From Emiliania huxleyi CCMP1516 (Eukaryota; Haptophyta; Isochrysidales; Noelaerhabdaceae): a DNA stretch of 28,350 nucleotides. The DNA lies in assembly GCF_000372725.1 (NCBI RefSeq), contig NW_005197737.1, forward strand, positions 1 to 28,350. The letters run 5' to 3'. Position numbers and translations under genes: made by a program. How positions within the stretch are numbered: the first letter of the stretch is position 1; every line of letters starts with the position of its first letter. Positions 1 through 9,232 of this stretch are shown piece after piece. The notes beneath the pieces are model-generated. The model saw only the letters and a list, made by a program, of their open reading frames with translations, did not search any database and was not told the DNA's origin.

Positions 1-3000
1 GCAGCGCTGCGACAAAGGACGCCGCAGGAGGCGTGTCTGCGCCGCTCTCCTCCGGCGGCGAAACGAAACCCTCGCTCCCAAACGAGACGGCCAGCCGGGC
101 GCGGCTGCGGACCATCTCCATCCACTGCAGTGCGTCGGCCCCGATGCTCCGCCGCTCGCTCACTGCGTCCGCCGGCTCTGCATCCGCCGACGCACCGTCG
201 CCCCCGTGCGCGCGTTCCTGCTGCGCCTCGTCCGCTCGGCTCGGCTCGACCTCTCTGCGCCGATCGTGGTCCTGCGCACCGCGGTCCGCGTCGGCGGCCG
301 CGTCTGCGCTGCTCGGCGCGCCCTGCTCTAGAGTGAGCGTGCCGCTGCCCTGCTCGCCCCCAGCCCTTCCCTCCTCCCCTCCGGCGCTCCCCCGCGCCTC
401 TGGAGCCGCCTCTGGAGCCGCCTCTGGAGCCGCGCCATCGAGCGGGCTGCGGTGCTGGCCGGTCGGCCGCTCCCCCAACCCCAAGCCGCGCCACCACGGG
501 CCGCCCTTCTCGCCCTTCGGCCCCTCGTGCCGAGCGCCCCCCCCCGGCAGCGGCTGATCTCCGACCAGCGCGGAGAGAGGGACGTCGCCCCGTCCAGCCA
601 GCCCGCCGCCCTCGCTCAGCCGGTCGCCGCTCCCCCCGACGCCCTCGCGGCGGAGCGACGCGGCGTGCCGTGGCGAGCCGAGCCGGCCGCTGCCGAGCGC
701 GTCCACTGCCAAGGCCGTGCCGCCGGAGAGATGCTGCTCGAAGTGGCCGGGCGCCAGCAGCGCGAGGGAGCGGCCGCTCGTGACGGGCAGAGTCGGCGAG
801 GGCAGCGTGCCGGGCAGCGTGCCTACGTGCGTCGGCGCTCGGGCTTTGAGAGCGGCGACTGGTGGGCCGGAGAGAGCCGGGGTGACGGCGCCTGGTCGCG
901 CAACCAGGCGCAACCGGTACCTCTCGTCGAGCATCTCGATGACGACCCCTACGCACGCGGCGAGGCTGTGACGGGGAAGGGGATCTCGGCTTGGGGAGAA
1001 GGACGCGGCGACGGCGCCGAGGGCGAGGGAGAGCACGACGGCCGCGCAGAAGACGTACATGCCGGCCTGGCCCTCGATCTTGAGGTGGCCCTCGACGTAG
1101 CCGTGGACAGAGGAGATGAGCGCGGCGAACGAGAAGGAGTACCAGCCGATGATGCCGGCGGGGATGTAGCCGGTGACAGCCTCGGTGGCGATGGGCGCGG
1201 CCACGCCGATGTCGAGCACGCCGAGGAGGGCGATGAGGATGAGGATGTCGGCGAAGGACCACTTGCCAAAGAAGGCGAGCCAAAAGTTGCCATTCCGCCG
1301 CGTGGGCACCTGTCCGGGGGGGGGGGGGGTCCAGACGTCGGCCCCGGGGGGGCGGCGATGGCTCGCTGGCGGCGGCTGTCACCGTGTGCGCCGCAAAGAA
1401 AAACTTGTGGAGGAGGAGGAGCTTGACGTGCGGCCAGATGAAGGAGGCGACGAAGATGGTGCCCGCAGAGAGCCGGCCCGGGTAGATGCGCACTGCGCCC
1501 GGAGGCAGCTCCTCGTCCGGCCCGCAGTCCTTAAGCTCGCCGTCGGCGGTCAGCGTCTTGTTTGTGGTCCACAGCTGCCGGATCGAGTAAAAGTAAGAGT
1601 ACTCGAAGAGCACCTTCGAGAAGCGCGCCTCGCCGCAGTCGATCAGCTGGCACGCCTACGGCCCCACCTTGCGGCCGCGCTCGCGAGGACAGTCCCGGCC
1701 GCGCCGCCGCGCCGCCCGACGGCGCGCCGGGCTCTCGCTCGTCATATCTCGGCTCTATCTCGGCTGTATCTCGGCTACATCTCGCCGGGTTCTCGCTCGT
1801 CATGTTTGCGACGTACTGCTCGTAGCTCACCTCGTTGCGGCAGTCGAGGTTGGGGCAGTCGCGCGGCCGGTTCGACTGGACGACGTTCCACAGCAGCCCT
1901 CCGAGCGCCACCTCCACCCTCGCGTCGAGCTTGACCTGCAGCAGGGCGAGCGTCTCGCGGCAATGGGGGCGGGGCCTCCTCCCGACCGCCTGCCCGCACC
2001 GTGAACATGCCGCGGCCGCGCAAGTCATCCTTCGAGCTCCGCTGCCAGCTGCACGAGAACTGCGCGTACCCGAAGAGGAGGTGGCAGAGCAGCAGGCAGA
2101 GCCGCACCGCGACGCGAGTCCTCGGCCGCGAGGCGCGCGCGAGCGAGGAGCGGACCTGAGAAAGCAGAGCGCGGTCTGAGCAGAGGTGCCAGAACGGCAC
2201 AGCGGGAGCGAGCAGCGGCCGGGGTGGTCCGCCATCTCGGCCAATCTCGGCCAATCTCGGCCAATCTCGGCCGGTCTCGGCCGGTCTCGGCCGGTCTCTG
2301 CTAATCTGTGCCATCAGCGGGTCTGCCGGCCCGAAGTGCTCCCCCTCGCGGTGGTACTCGTCGGGGCGGAGCGCGAGCCTACCTCGCAGCCGCAGAGGCT
2401 GTGAGCGGACGCGGGTAGCAAAGTGCAGCCCGCACCCCGGGGGGGAGGTGGCACCGCTGCTCGTCGACGCAGCCGAAGAAGAGGCCGACGCCGCGGCAAG
2501 CCTTGCCGGCCGCGCGGTACGTGCCGCGGCTCGCCGCGCCGATCGCCCCCCCTCCCGGCCGCAGCAGCGTCTCCGCCGCCCACAGCACGACCAGCGCGAT
2601 GCTCAGCCAGCGGATGCTCCCTTCCCAGCCGCGAAAGACGCGCTCGACCAGGCCGGGCGGGGCCGCCGGCGGCAGGGGCGGCGGCCAGGGCGGGCTGGGC
2701 GGCGGGCTCGGCGGCGGTGGAGGAGGCGACGGAGGCGACGGAGGCGACGGCGGCGGCGGCGGCGGCGGGTGCGGTGGCGGGCGCGGCGACGGTGGTGTTG
2801 GCGGGTGTGGCCAGGGCGGCGAAGGCGGCGAGGGCGGAGAGGGTGGCGCGGGCGGCGAGAATGGTGGAGACGGCAGCGGCGGCGGCGGCAGCGGTGGCGG
2901 CGGCGGGAGTGGGAGCGGAGAGGGAGGCGTCTCGGGTGGCAGCGGCGGCAGCGGCGGGGCCGGAGGTGTCCCGGGAGGAAGGGGCGGCAGGGGCGGCAGC

Positions 3001-3386
3001 GGCGGCAGCGGCGGCGGCTCCGGCGGGGCTGGCGGAGCGAGTGGCGACGGCGGCGGCGGCGGGGAGGGCGGCGGCGGCGGCGGAGGGCTCTGCGGTTGTG
3101 GGCGGAGGGGCGGGTAGGGTGGCGGCGGAGGCGGTGGAGGCCACGCAGGCGGTGACGGAGGAGCGCGAGGCGACCACGAGTGGCGCGCACGGCGCTGCGG
3201 GTGCTCGCTCAGGAAGATGAGCACGCCCGCCACCAGCGATGCGCCGCCCACGGCGATGGATATGCTTCCAAGCACCGCGTTCCGAACCTCCTCGCTGAGG
3301 CTGCGCCGCTGCTGCCCCAGAGCGTCGCCTTCATCGAGCCAGTCGTCGTCCTCCCAGTCGTCCCCGTACGCCTCATCCGTGTCCAT
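1..3386 (-). CDS. PqiA-like multi-pass membrane protein with Pro-rich domain (3' partial)
   Basis: The minus-strand start is at 3386. Exon 1 encodes an acidic N-terminus (MDTDEAYGDDWEDDDW), one membrane helix, about 170 residues of Pro/Ser repeats (about 2650-3190), then another hydrophobic stretch near SIRWLSIALVVLWAAETLL. Downstream exons are 2155-2000, 1935-1831, 1655-1383 and 1309 to beyond base 1. The introns 1936-1999, 1656-1830 and 1310-1382 are GT-AG and keep phase. The later exons carry membrane segments and the strings SAGTIFVASFIWPHVKLLLL and FFGKWSFADILILIALLG, which recall the paraquat-inducible protein A family (transporter-like, several TM helices). The last exon stays open to the window edge as a low-complexity tail with three APEA repeats (about 399-430). 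The junction between about 2383 and 2460 is unclear: a 16-nt microexon or another unseen splice is needed. PqiA kinship is inferred from motif memory. The gene itself is well supported by phase and hydrophobicity. Confidence 0.6.
1316..1329. repeat. Poly-G run inside intron
   Basis: A homopolymer of about 14 G (C on the coding strand) forms the pyrimidine tract just before the intron acceptor at 1310 of the PqiA-like gene. It is prone to length errors in sequencing, but it lies outside the coding exons. Confidence 0.7.
1656..2297. repeat. Short tandem repeats within introns of the PqiA-like gene
   Basis: At about 2231-2297 there are seven tandem 10-bp units, AATCTCGGCC changing to GGTCTCGGCC. 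In the separate intron 1656-1830, at about 1742-1787, four related units with the core ATCTCGGCT occur, flanked by a repeated block (GACGAGCGAGA-CCCGGCG) on both sides. Both lie in non-coding parts of the same gene and share the core TCTCGGC. Confidence 0.7.
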
Positions 3387-3835
3387 GACGCCCGCAGCAG
3401 CCTGGTATAGCAGGGCCTGTCCTCGATGGATGGGAGTGGTCCGGGAGACGGCCAGGAAGAGCCGCGGCGACCAGCAGGGCGGCCAGAAGGCTGAAGGAGA
3501 AAGAAAAATTCCGTGTTGTTGATCTTCCTAGGAAGGGTCGGCTTGGCAAATCGCCAAAAAATTTCGTTTGATCATACCCCTAACCTCGAATTCAGCCGCC
3601 GCCCAGTGCCTCCGAGGCGCAATGAGCGCCTGTTGGGCGGACGTTGCCGCGCTGACGCACTAGACCCAAAGAAGCCGCGCTGCGCAACGAGATCAAGGTG
3701 CGCCACGGGAAGGTTCTTCGAGCATAAACACCAGAACGCACGGCATGCAGCGTCCGGCATGCGCAGCGCGCCGCAGGCCGTCCCGCGTCTCGAGGTGCAG
3801 CGCAAGGAAGAGCAGCCCAAGCTCCCGCGGCGGCG
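3387..3835. other. Spacer between RPN10 stop and PqiA-like start
   Basis: This tandem (minus-minus) spacer of about 450 bp should hold the RPN10 3'UTR and the promoter of the downstream gene. It includes an AT-richer patch at about 3500-3600 and a 12-bp palindrome CTTCCTAGGAAG near 3524. No coding signal was seen on either strand. Confidence 0.5.
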
Positions 3836-5304
3836 TCACTTCTTGTCCTCCTCCTCCTTCTTGTCGCCGTCCTGCTTTTGGAGGACCGACTGGATGCGCG
3901 GGTCGTTTGGGTCGACGCCGGGGAGCGAGCCGAGGACAGACTGCAGGAAGCTCGGGTCCTGGAAGACTGCGGACATGTCGCCGGCGGCGGGCGCGGGTGC
4001 GGGCGCGGGCGCGGGCGTGGTGGACTCGCCGCCGCCCCCCTGAGACATGGACATCGCCAGCGCGAGCTGCATCGCCTCGTCCTCGTCCGCCTCCGCCATG
4101 ACGGCGTCCTCCAGCGCGGGCGCCGGCACGGCGGACGGCGGCGGCGCGGCGGACGCGGGGGTCTCCGACGCGCCGCCGACCGGAGCGCCGGGCGTCTCGG
4201 CGGGCGGCGCGGTGGCGGGCGTCTTTGGCTGCTCGGCCGCCGCGCCGGGCATCGACATGGCCAGCGCCTGCTCGAGCAGCGCCTGCTCGTCCGCGTCGCC
4301 CGCCGCCGCCCCGCCGGCCGCCTCCGCCATCTCGGCGTCGCTCGCCGGCGCTGCGGCCGCGCCCTCGCCCGAGCTCGCCGCGGCGCCCTCCGCCGAGCCC
4401 GCCCCCGCCTCCTCCGCCGCCTTTGCCGCCGCCTCCTGCCGCGCGCGCTCCTCCTCCATCGAGACGCGCAGTGCCCACGCAAACTCAGGGTCCATATTCG
4501 GGTCGACCGCGAGGCCGGCGAAGTCTCCCGCGCCCTCGCCGCCGCCGCCGCCCATGCCGGCCATCGCGGCGCCCGCGCCGTCCTCGCCCTGCACGATGGG
4601 CGACGAGAGCAGGATGTCGGAGAGGACGTGCGGGCCGGGAGGGACGGTGACGAGGTGCGAGTTGTCGTCAGAGTTGACGGCGTTGAGCAGCGCCTCGAGC
4701 TTGGCGGCGTTCTCCGCCTGCGGGCGCGCGGGGCGGGCGGCGCTCGCGCGTGCGGGCGTTCCCCGCGGCTCCCCGCGGCTCCGCGCGGCTCCCTTCTTCT
4801 CTGTGTTTGTCCGCGGCTCTCTCCCCCCTTCCTTCTCTCTACGGTGTCTGCGGCCCGGGGCGCCTCCTCTCCAAAGTTGATGATGTCCATCGCGACGGAG
4901 TTCTTCTTGAGCTTCTTGCCGAGCTTGACCAGCGCCGCCTCCTCCTCCTGCACCGGCGACCCCACAAAGACGATGATGCGCTGCCGCTGGTTCTTGTTCT
5001 GCCGATGCTTGAGCGAGAGCTGCGCCACCTGGATGCCCGCTGACAAGTTGGCGTTGCCGCCAATCTTGATGCCGTGCGAGAGGGAGAGGACCTGGCCGAC
5101 GTCGCCCGTCAGCGCCACCTGCACCTCCACCCCTCGCCCGGCCGTCGAGAGCAGCCCGACGACGTTTTCAGGGTTGCTCTGCGTCTTTGCGCCCGACAGC
5201 AAGTTGACGGCGTCCAGCTGCGCCTCCATCCGCGAGGGCGCGTGGTCGCCGTTCCGCATATAGTCGGAGTTGTCGATGCAGAGGAAGGAGGCCTCGAGCA
5301 CCAT
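3836..5304 (-). CDS. RPN10: 26S proteasome regulatory subunit RPN10/PSMD4 (ubiquitin receptor)
   Basis: RPN10 binds polyubiquitin at the base-lid interface of the 26S proteasome. Exon 1 (5304-4864) encodes the von Willebrand A domain, starting [20 protein letters not shown], with the hallmark strings [13 protein letters not shown] and [21 protein letters not shown]. Exon 2 (4717-3836) resumes [12 protein letters not shown] and [20 protein letters not shown]. It then has three ubiquitin-interacting motifs, at about residues 223-238 ([16 protein letters not shown]), 290-304 ([15 protein letters not shown]) and 358-372 ([15 protein letters not shown]), and an Asp/Lys-rich end. The total is about 440 residues, somewhat longer than the animal protein because of Ala/Pro linkers. 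The intron 4718-4863 best fits a GC-AG boundary (GAG|GCGCCC). A GT donor (GTAGAG) 21 nt further in is also in phase but would add seven residues not expected in the family. The start matches the conserved N-terminus exactly. Confidence 0.95.
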
Positions 5305-5987
5305 GGATCTATGACGGCGGGCGAGGGGGCTCGAGCGGCGAAAGGGCAGCAACGCAGCAAGAGCGGCCGTTCGCCCCCCGGGGCGTGCAGCGAGTGGCGG
5401 CGCTTGCATCGGCGGCGAGTGGGCGGCCGGGTTTGGATGTAGGGTGGGAGAGGGGTGTTCGGGGGGTGGGGGATTCGGGAGGGGGTGGTCCGGAGAGCGA
5501 GTGGCAGCGGCGGGCGCGCAAGGGGTGGGGTGGTGCCCGCGCCGGCCGGCGGGGCGGCGCATGATGGGTCGGGAGGCGGGGCAGCGGCGAGAAGGGCTGC
5601 AGAGGCGAGGCACGGCGCGTGCGGCAGGAGCGGCTGTCACCTCAGTCGGGCGCCCCCCAGACACGACAAGTTTCTCTTTTTGAGATGACACAAGGCTTCA
5701 CCTTTCTACCTACCTACCTACAAGGATAGTGGGTGGGGGTGGTAGTAGTAGTTAGTTACCGCGCGCGCGCGCCGAAAACGGCCACGAATTGCGAAAACGG
5801 CGGGAGGGCTAGGGCCAAGGAGTTAGAGGGCTCAGCCACTGGGGTGGTGTCGTCAGGATGTGAAGGAGGCATGTGCATGATGCACAAGGGTGCATGAAGC
5901 AACTAATGGAACTATTTAAAGAAAAAGAAAGCAGCCCAGAAACGGCGCGAAAAACTTCCGACGCGTTGTGTGCATCTGCCGACAGAA
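5305..5987. promoter_or_regulatory. Divergent promoter region between RPN10 and carboxypeptidase
   Basis: This is a head-to-head spacer of 683 bp. It contains a CTAC microsatellite at about 5706-5721, a CG-alternating run at 5760-5772, and a TATA-like TATTTAAA at 5913-5920, about 70 bp before the carboxypeptidase start. An open frame reads into it from the RPN10 side but is Pro/Arg-rich and lacks family similarity, so it is treated as 5'UTR/promoter. Confidence 0.45.
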
Positions 5988-8330
5988 ATGCGGCGCACTC
6001 CCACCCGACCGTTGCCGCCGCCGGCGCTGGCGCTGCTGCTGCTGGCGGGCGTCGCCGAGGGGCGGCTGCGTAACGCAAAGGTGCCGAGCCGCGAGCCCGC
6101 GCAGGCAGCGGCGGCGGAGGCGAAGCCGGCGACGCCCAAGTACAGCCGCCAATGCGCCCCGCCCGCGCACCTGCCGTGCGAGCGGCCGGTGGCGCGGAGC
6201 CCGGTCAAGTGGAGCGGCTACATGGAGCGGTCGCTACTGGGCGAGTCGCACCCGCCGCACATGGAGTCGGGCTACGTCAACGTCACCGCCGAGGACTACC
6301 TCTTCTACCTCTTTTTTGGGCCGCACGAGGCGGCGCCGCGGTGCGGCTCTCCCTCCCTCCGCGCCGACGCCGCGCCGTAGCGGCCGCCTCCCCATGCCCC
6401 AGCCGGCGCCGGCGGCTCGCGCTTCCCCACGCCCAAGCCCGCGTCGCGCCGACCCACCGCCCCCCGCCCGCCCGCCCGTCAGCGATGCGCCGCTGGTCGT
6501 CTGGTCCAACGGCGGGCCGGGATGCTCGTCGATGGAGGCGGCGACCACCGAAATGAGTCCGCTCTCCCTCTTTGGTGCAAAGACCAGCGGCAGGCAGGGC
6601 TTCTCTCACATCCCCACCACGAGCGCGTGGGCGTGGACGCGGCACGCGGTGCGACGAGCCACCTCTTGGCTTCCGGCCGCTGCCGCCGCCAACCCCTCCC
6701 CCCCCCAACCTTGCTCCGCCGCCCTCGCCGCCCCCTTCGCCGGCACCCCTCGGCCCGCGCACGGTGTCGCCCCTCGCTGCCTCCCGCATACCTGCTGACC
6801 CTCGCCATGGCTCGCGCAGGCGCTGCTCTTCGTCGACCAGCCGCGCTACGTCGGCTTCTCCACCGGCACCGGCCCCTACGTCACGTCGAGCCGCGAGGCG
6901 GGCAAGGACATGGTGACCTTCCTGCGCGCGTGGCGGCGCCTCTTCCCCGACCAGGCGCACCGCAGCCTCATCTTTGCCAGCGAGAGCTACGGCGGCCACT
7001 ATGTGCCCGCGTGGGTCGCGGCGACGCTCGACGCCAACGCCGCCGCGTCGAGGCCGGAGGACGCGCTGCCGCTGACCGCCATCTTTCTCGGCAACGCAGT
7101 CGTGGACGACGCGGTGCAGTCGGCGCCGCAGGCGTGGAGCGACTACTGCCTGGTCGAGAAGATTGTGAACCAGGACGATCGGCCCGACGACGAGGACTCC
7201 ACCTACGAGGACATCGAGTGGTACCTCGGCTACCAGCCAAACATGTACGACTACCGCCTCGAGTCGCAGGACGGCTGCGGCGCCTTCGGCTACGACTACC
7301 GCAGCTGGGCAAAAACACTCAACTCGCACCGCTACCGCGCCGCCTTCAACGTCTGCGGCGACGCCGAGGTGCACCGCTCGTTTGAGGGCTGCAACGGCGG
7401 CTGCCACCCGTGCATCGGCGACGAGGTTCCCTTTGACGACGACGACGACTTTGACTACCCGGCGGCGCTCTCGCGCGCCCTCAACGAGGGGATCCGGCTC
7501 ACCTTTGTCTGGGGCAAGCGCGACCTCGCTGTGCCGTACATCGGAGGCCAGCGGTGAGGGGCGGCCCTCGCGCGCCCCCCCCCCCCACCCCACCCGCGTC
7601 GGCCGAGTTCCAAACCACAGCGAGTCGCGAGACCATGGCAGTGGTCAGCACGCATGCAAGCACGCCCAGAGTCGTACGCACGCCGCGTCCGCTCCCAACT
7701 CCCGCGAGCGTTCCTCACGAGCGAAATCTCCGCCCCTTCGCCTCGGCCAGGATGATCAACGAGACCCTAAAGTGGGAGGGCGCGGCCGCCTGGCGCAAGG
7801 CGCCCCTCGAGCCAATCTACTTTGACGGCACGATAGAGATTGGGCAGATGCGCCGGCACGGCAACCTGACCTACATGCAGGTGGAGGACGCAGGGCACAT
7901 GGTGCCCACCGACCAGCCTGCCGTCGGTGTTCTCGCTCTCAAGACGCTCACGAACCCGAGTGCCCGTGTGCTTGCGCCCCTCGAGCCGCTCAACGTGACC
8001 ACACGCGCCTTTGGCGCCGCGGACCACGACGGCAGCGGCAGCCTGAGCCGCACCGAGTTTGTCGAGGCGCTGCGCGATGTGCTCTCCCACCAGCAGGTGC
8101 TCTCCCAGCAACAGGGAGGCGACACGCCCGCCCCCACCACCTCACCAATGGCCGCCAACGTTGCGCCGGCGACGGGGGTCGCGCTGCTGCCCTCCTTCTG
8201 TGCGCTGCTGCTCGGCCTCGTCGCCGGCGCTGGGTGGGCCCCAGCCTCCAACGCGCTGCGCAAGCGCTGGGGCGGGCGTCGGTGCTCGCTGCCAAGCGCG
8301 CTCGACCAGCCCCTCATGCCCAGCTCGTGA
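5988..8330 (+). CDS. Serine carboxypeptidase (peptidase S10) with C-terminal EF-hand and membrane anchor
   Basis: Exons are 5988-6340, 6483-6648, 6820-7553 and 7751-8330, all with GT-AG introns in phase. The protein is about 610 residues. S10 enzymes remove C-terminal residues in the secretory pathway or vacuole. A signal peptide is visible (MRRTPTRPLPPPALALLLL...). Family motifs are WSNGGPGCSSMEA (substrate/oxyanion region), LLFVDQPRYVGFS, the nucleophile elbow SESYGGHYVP (Ser229), the Asp motif VWGKRDLAVPYIGG (Asp408) and the His motif VEDAGHMVPTDQP (His467). The triad is therefore intact. After the catalytic domain comes a canonical EF-hand loop, DHDGSGSLSRTEF (from residue 509), then a hydrophobic helix at about 561-581 and a short basic tail, suggesting a type I membrane protein with a Ca2+-binding module. 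The intron after the Asp motif falls between the catalytic Asp and His. The ATG was chosen because it directly precedes the signal peptide. Confidence 0.93.
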
Positions 8331-9034
8331 GGAGGCTCGGAGCTCCGGCGTCTCGTTGCCGGAGGCAAGCGAGAGCAAACGACGCTGCGGACCAGCGGCG
8401 TCGAATAGTAGGACGCGGGGCGCCAGCCGCAGAGGACGCGGCCGGTGCTGCTGCATGTGTGGAAAGGAAAGGAGGCCGACCCGGTCAAGCCTAGGCGCTA
8501 GGCCGCGTCCAGGCGGGTCGAGCGAGGCTCGCACGTGCGAGTGTGTGGGGCCCGGACCAAAAGACTGTGCATACTCCATGTTGGCGAAAGGGATCGTCTC
8601 TGTCACTGTGTAATGTGGTGTGAAACTAGTCCGCAAGCGCCCTTGATGCCCACCAGCTACCTTGATAATAATTAATATGGCCTCTCGGAGCGGACACTGC
8701 CAAATATGGGGTTGGGTAGTAGGGCTAGAGAGGGTCGCTCTAGCCTCTACACTTAGCCTCTGCAGCGAGCGAGCGCTCAACTTGCCCCCGCACGGAGCCG
8801 GGCTCAGACTTAGACGCTGTATGGTGGTCGGGGGCCATGAACTTAGACGACATAAGGTGTCGCAGGAGGTGAGGCACGAATACCCTCACGAGCACCGACA
8901 GCCTGACCTGTATCGAGAGGCTTCACCTGTTATTCTCCCTTCCCCACCCCAGAGTGACAACTAGTCCACCGTATCGCTCACATATCTCTATATTCCCATA
9001 CCCCGTGTGGTGGCACGTCTTGCCACTTAGATTA

Positions 9035-9078
9035 CCAATATTAGCACTTTGGGCGCCGGATGGGCGCCCAAATATTGG
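9035..9078. repeat. Nested inverted repeat (hairpin)
   Basis: Inner arms TTTGGGCGCC (9048-9057) and GGCGCCCAAA (9063-9072) are perfect, with a 5-nt loop. Outside them CCAATA (9035-9040) pairs with TATTGG (9073-9078). It lies about 155 bp upstream of the orphan gene start and could be a regulatory dyad or a remnant of a foldback element. Confidence 0.7.
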
Positions 9079-9143
9079 CACGTAATAGTCTCCCGACTGC
9101 TTTCGTGGGGCCACCGCGCCACGAGACAGTCGACCTCTCTACT

Positions 9144-9205
9144 GTTGTGACACCACAACACGGCGCAGCTGGCGTCTTCCCCCCCCACCGGTGTGACACC
9201 ACACC
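9144..9205. promoter_or_regulatory. Pair of TGTGACACCACA dyads upstream of the orphan gene
   Basis: Two 16-bp imperfect palindromes, GTTGTGACACCACAAC at 9144-9159 and GGTGTGACACCACACC at 9190-9205, share the core TGTGACACCACA and are spaced 46 bp start to start. The second ends 27 bp before the ATG at 9233. The arms co-vary (GTTGTG/CACAAC, GGTGTG/CACACC), which argues for selection on dyad symmetry. They may be operator-like binding sites or stems in the 5'UTR. Confidence 0.5.
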
Positions 9206-9232
9206 TTCGTACTTTGAATACTCTCTACAAAT

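Larger units (their letters stand above)
8331..9232. other. Intergenic region, AT-richer than surroundings
   Basis: This 900-bp spacer between two plus-strand genes should hold the carboxypeptidase 3'UTR and the promoter of the orphan gene. I see no convincing ORF. Hairpins at 9035-9078 and dyads at 9144-9205 are listed separately. A small stem GTGGCA/TGCCAC lies at about 9010-9026. Confidence 0.5.

Noticed and set aside
2448..3155. Long Arg- and Gly-rich open frames on the plus strand
   Set aside because: They are antisense shadows of the Pro/Ser repeat block of the minus-strand gene. CCN repeats read as Gly or Arg in other frames.
4821..4842. GT donor GTAGAG for the RPN10 intron
   Set aside because: It is in phase but would insert seven residues into a conserved junction. 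Kept only as an alternative to the GC donor.
3592..5691. A 699-residue reading of the RPN10 strand
   Set aside because: It reads through the promoter region and the intron, then continues in the wrong frame as Arg/Pro-rich noise. The true protein starts at 5304 and switches frame at the intron.
6283..7593. A 436-codon minus-strand frame across the carboxypeptidase
   Set aside because: It is antisense to three exons with an intact catalytic triad and has no domain features. It is a GC-bias shadow.
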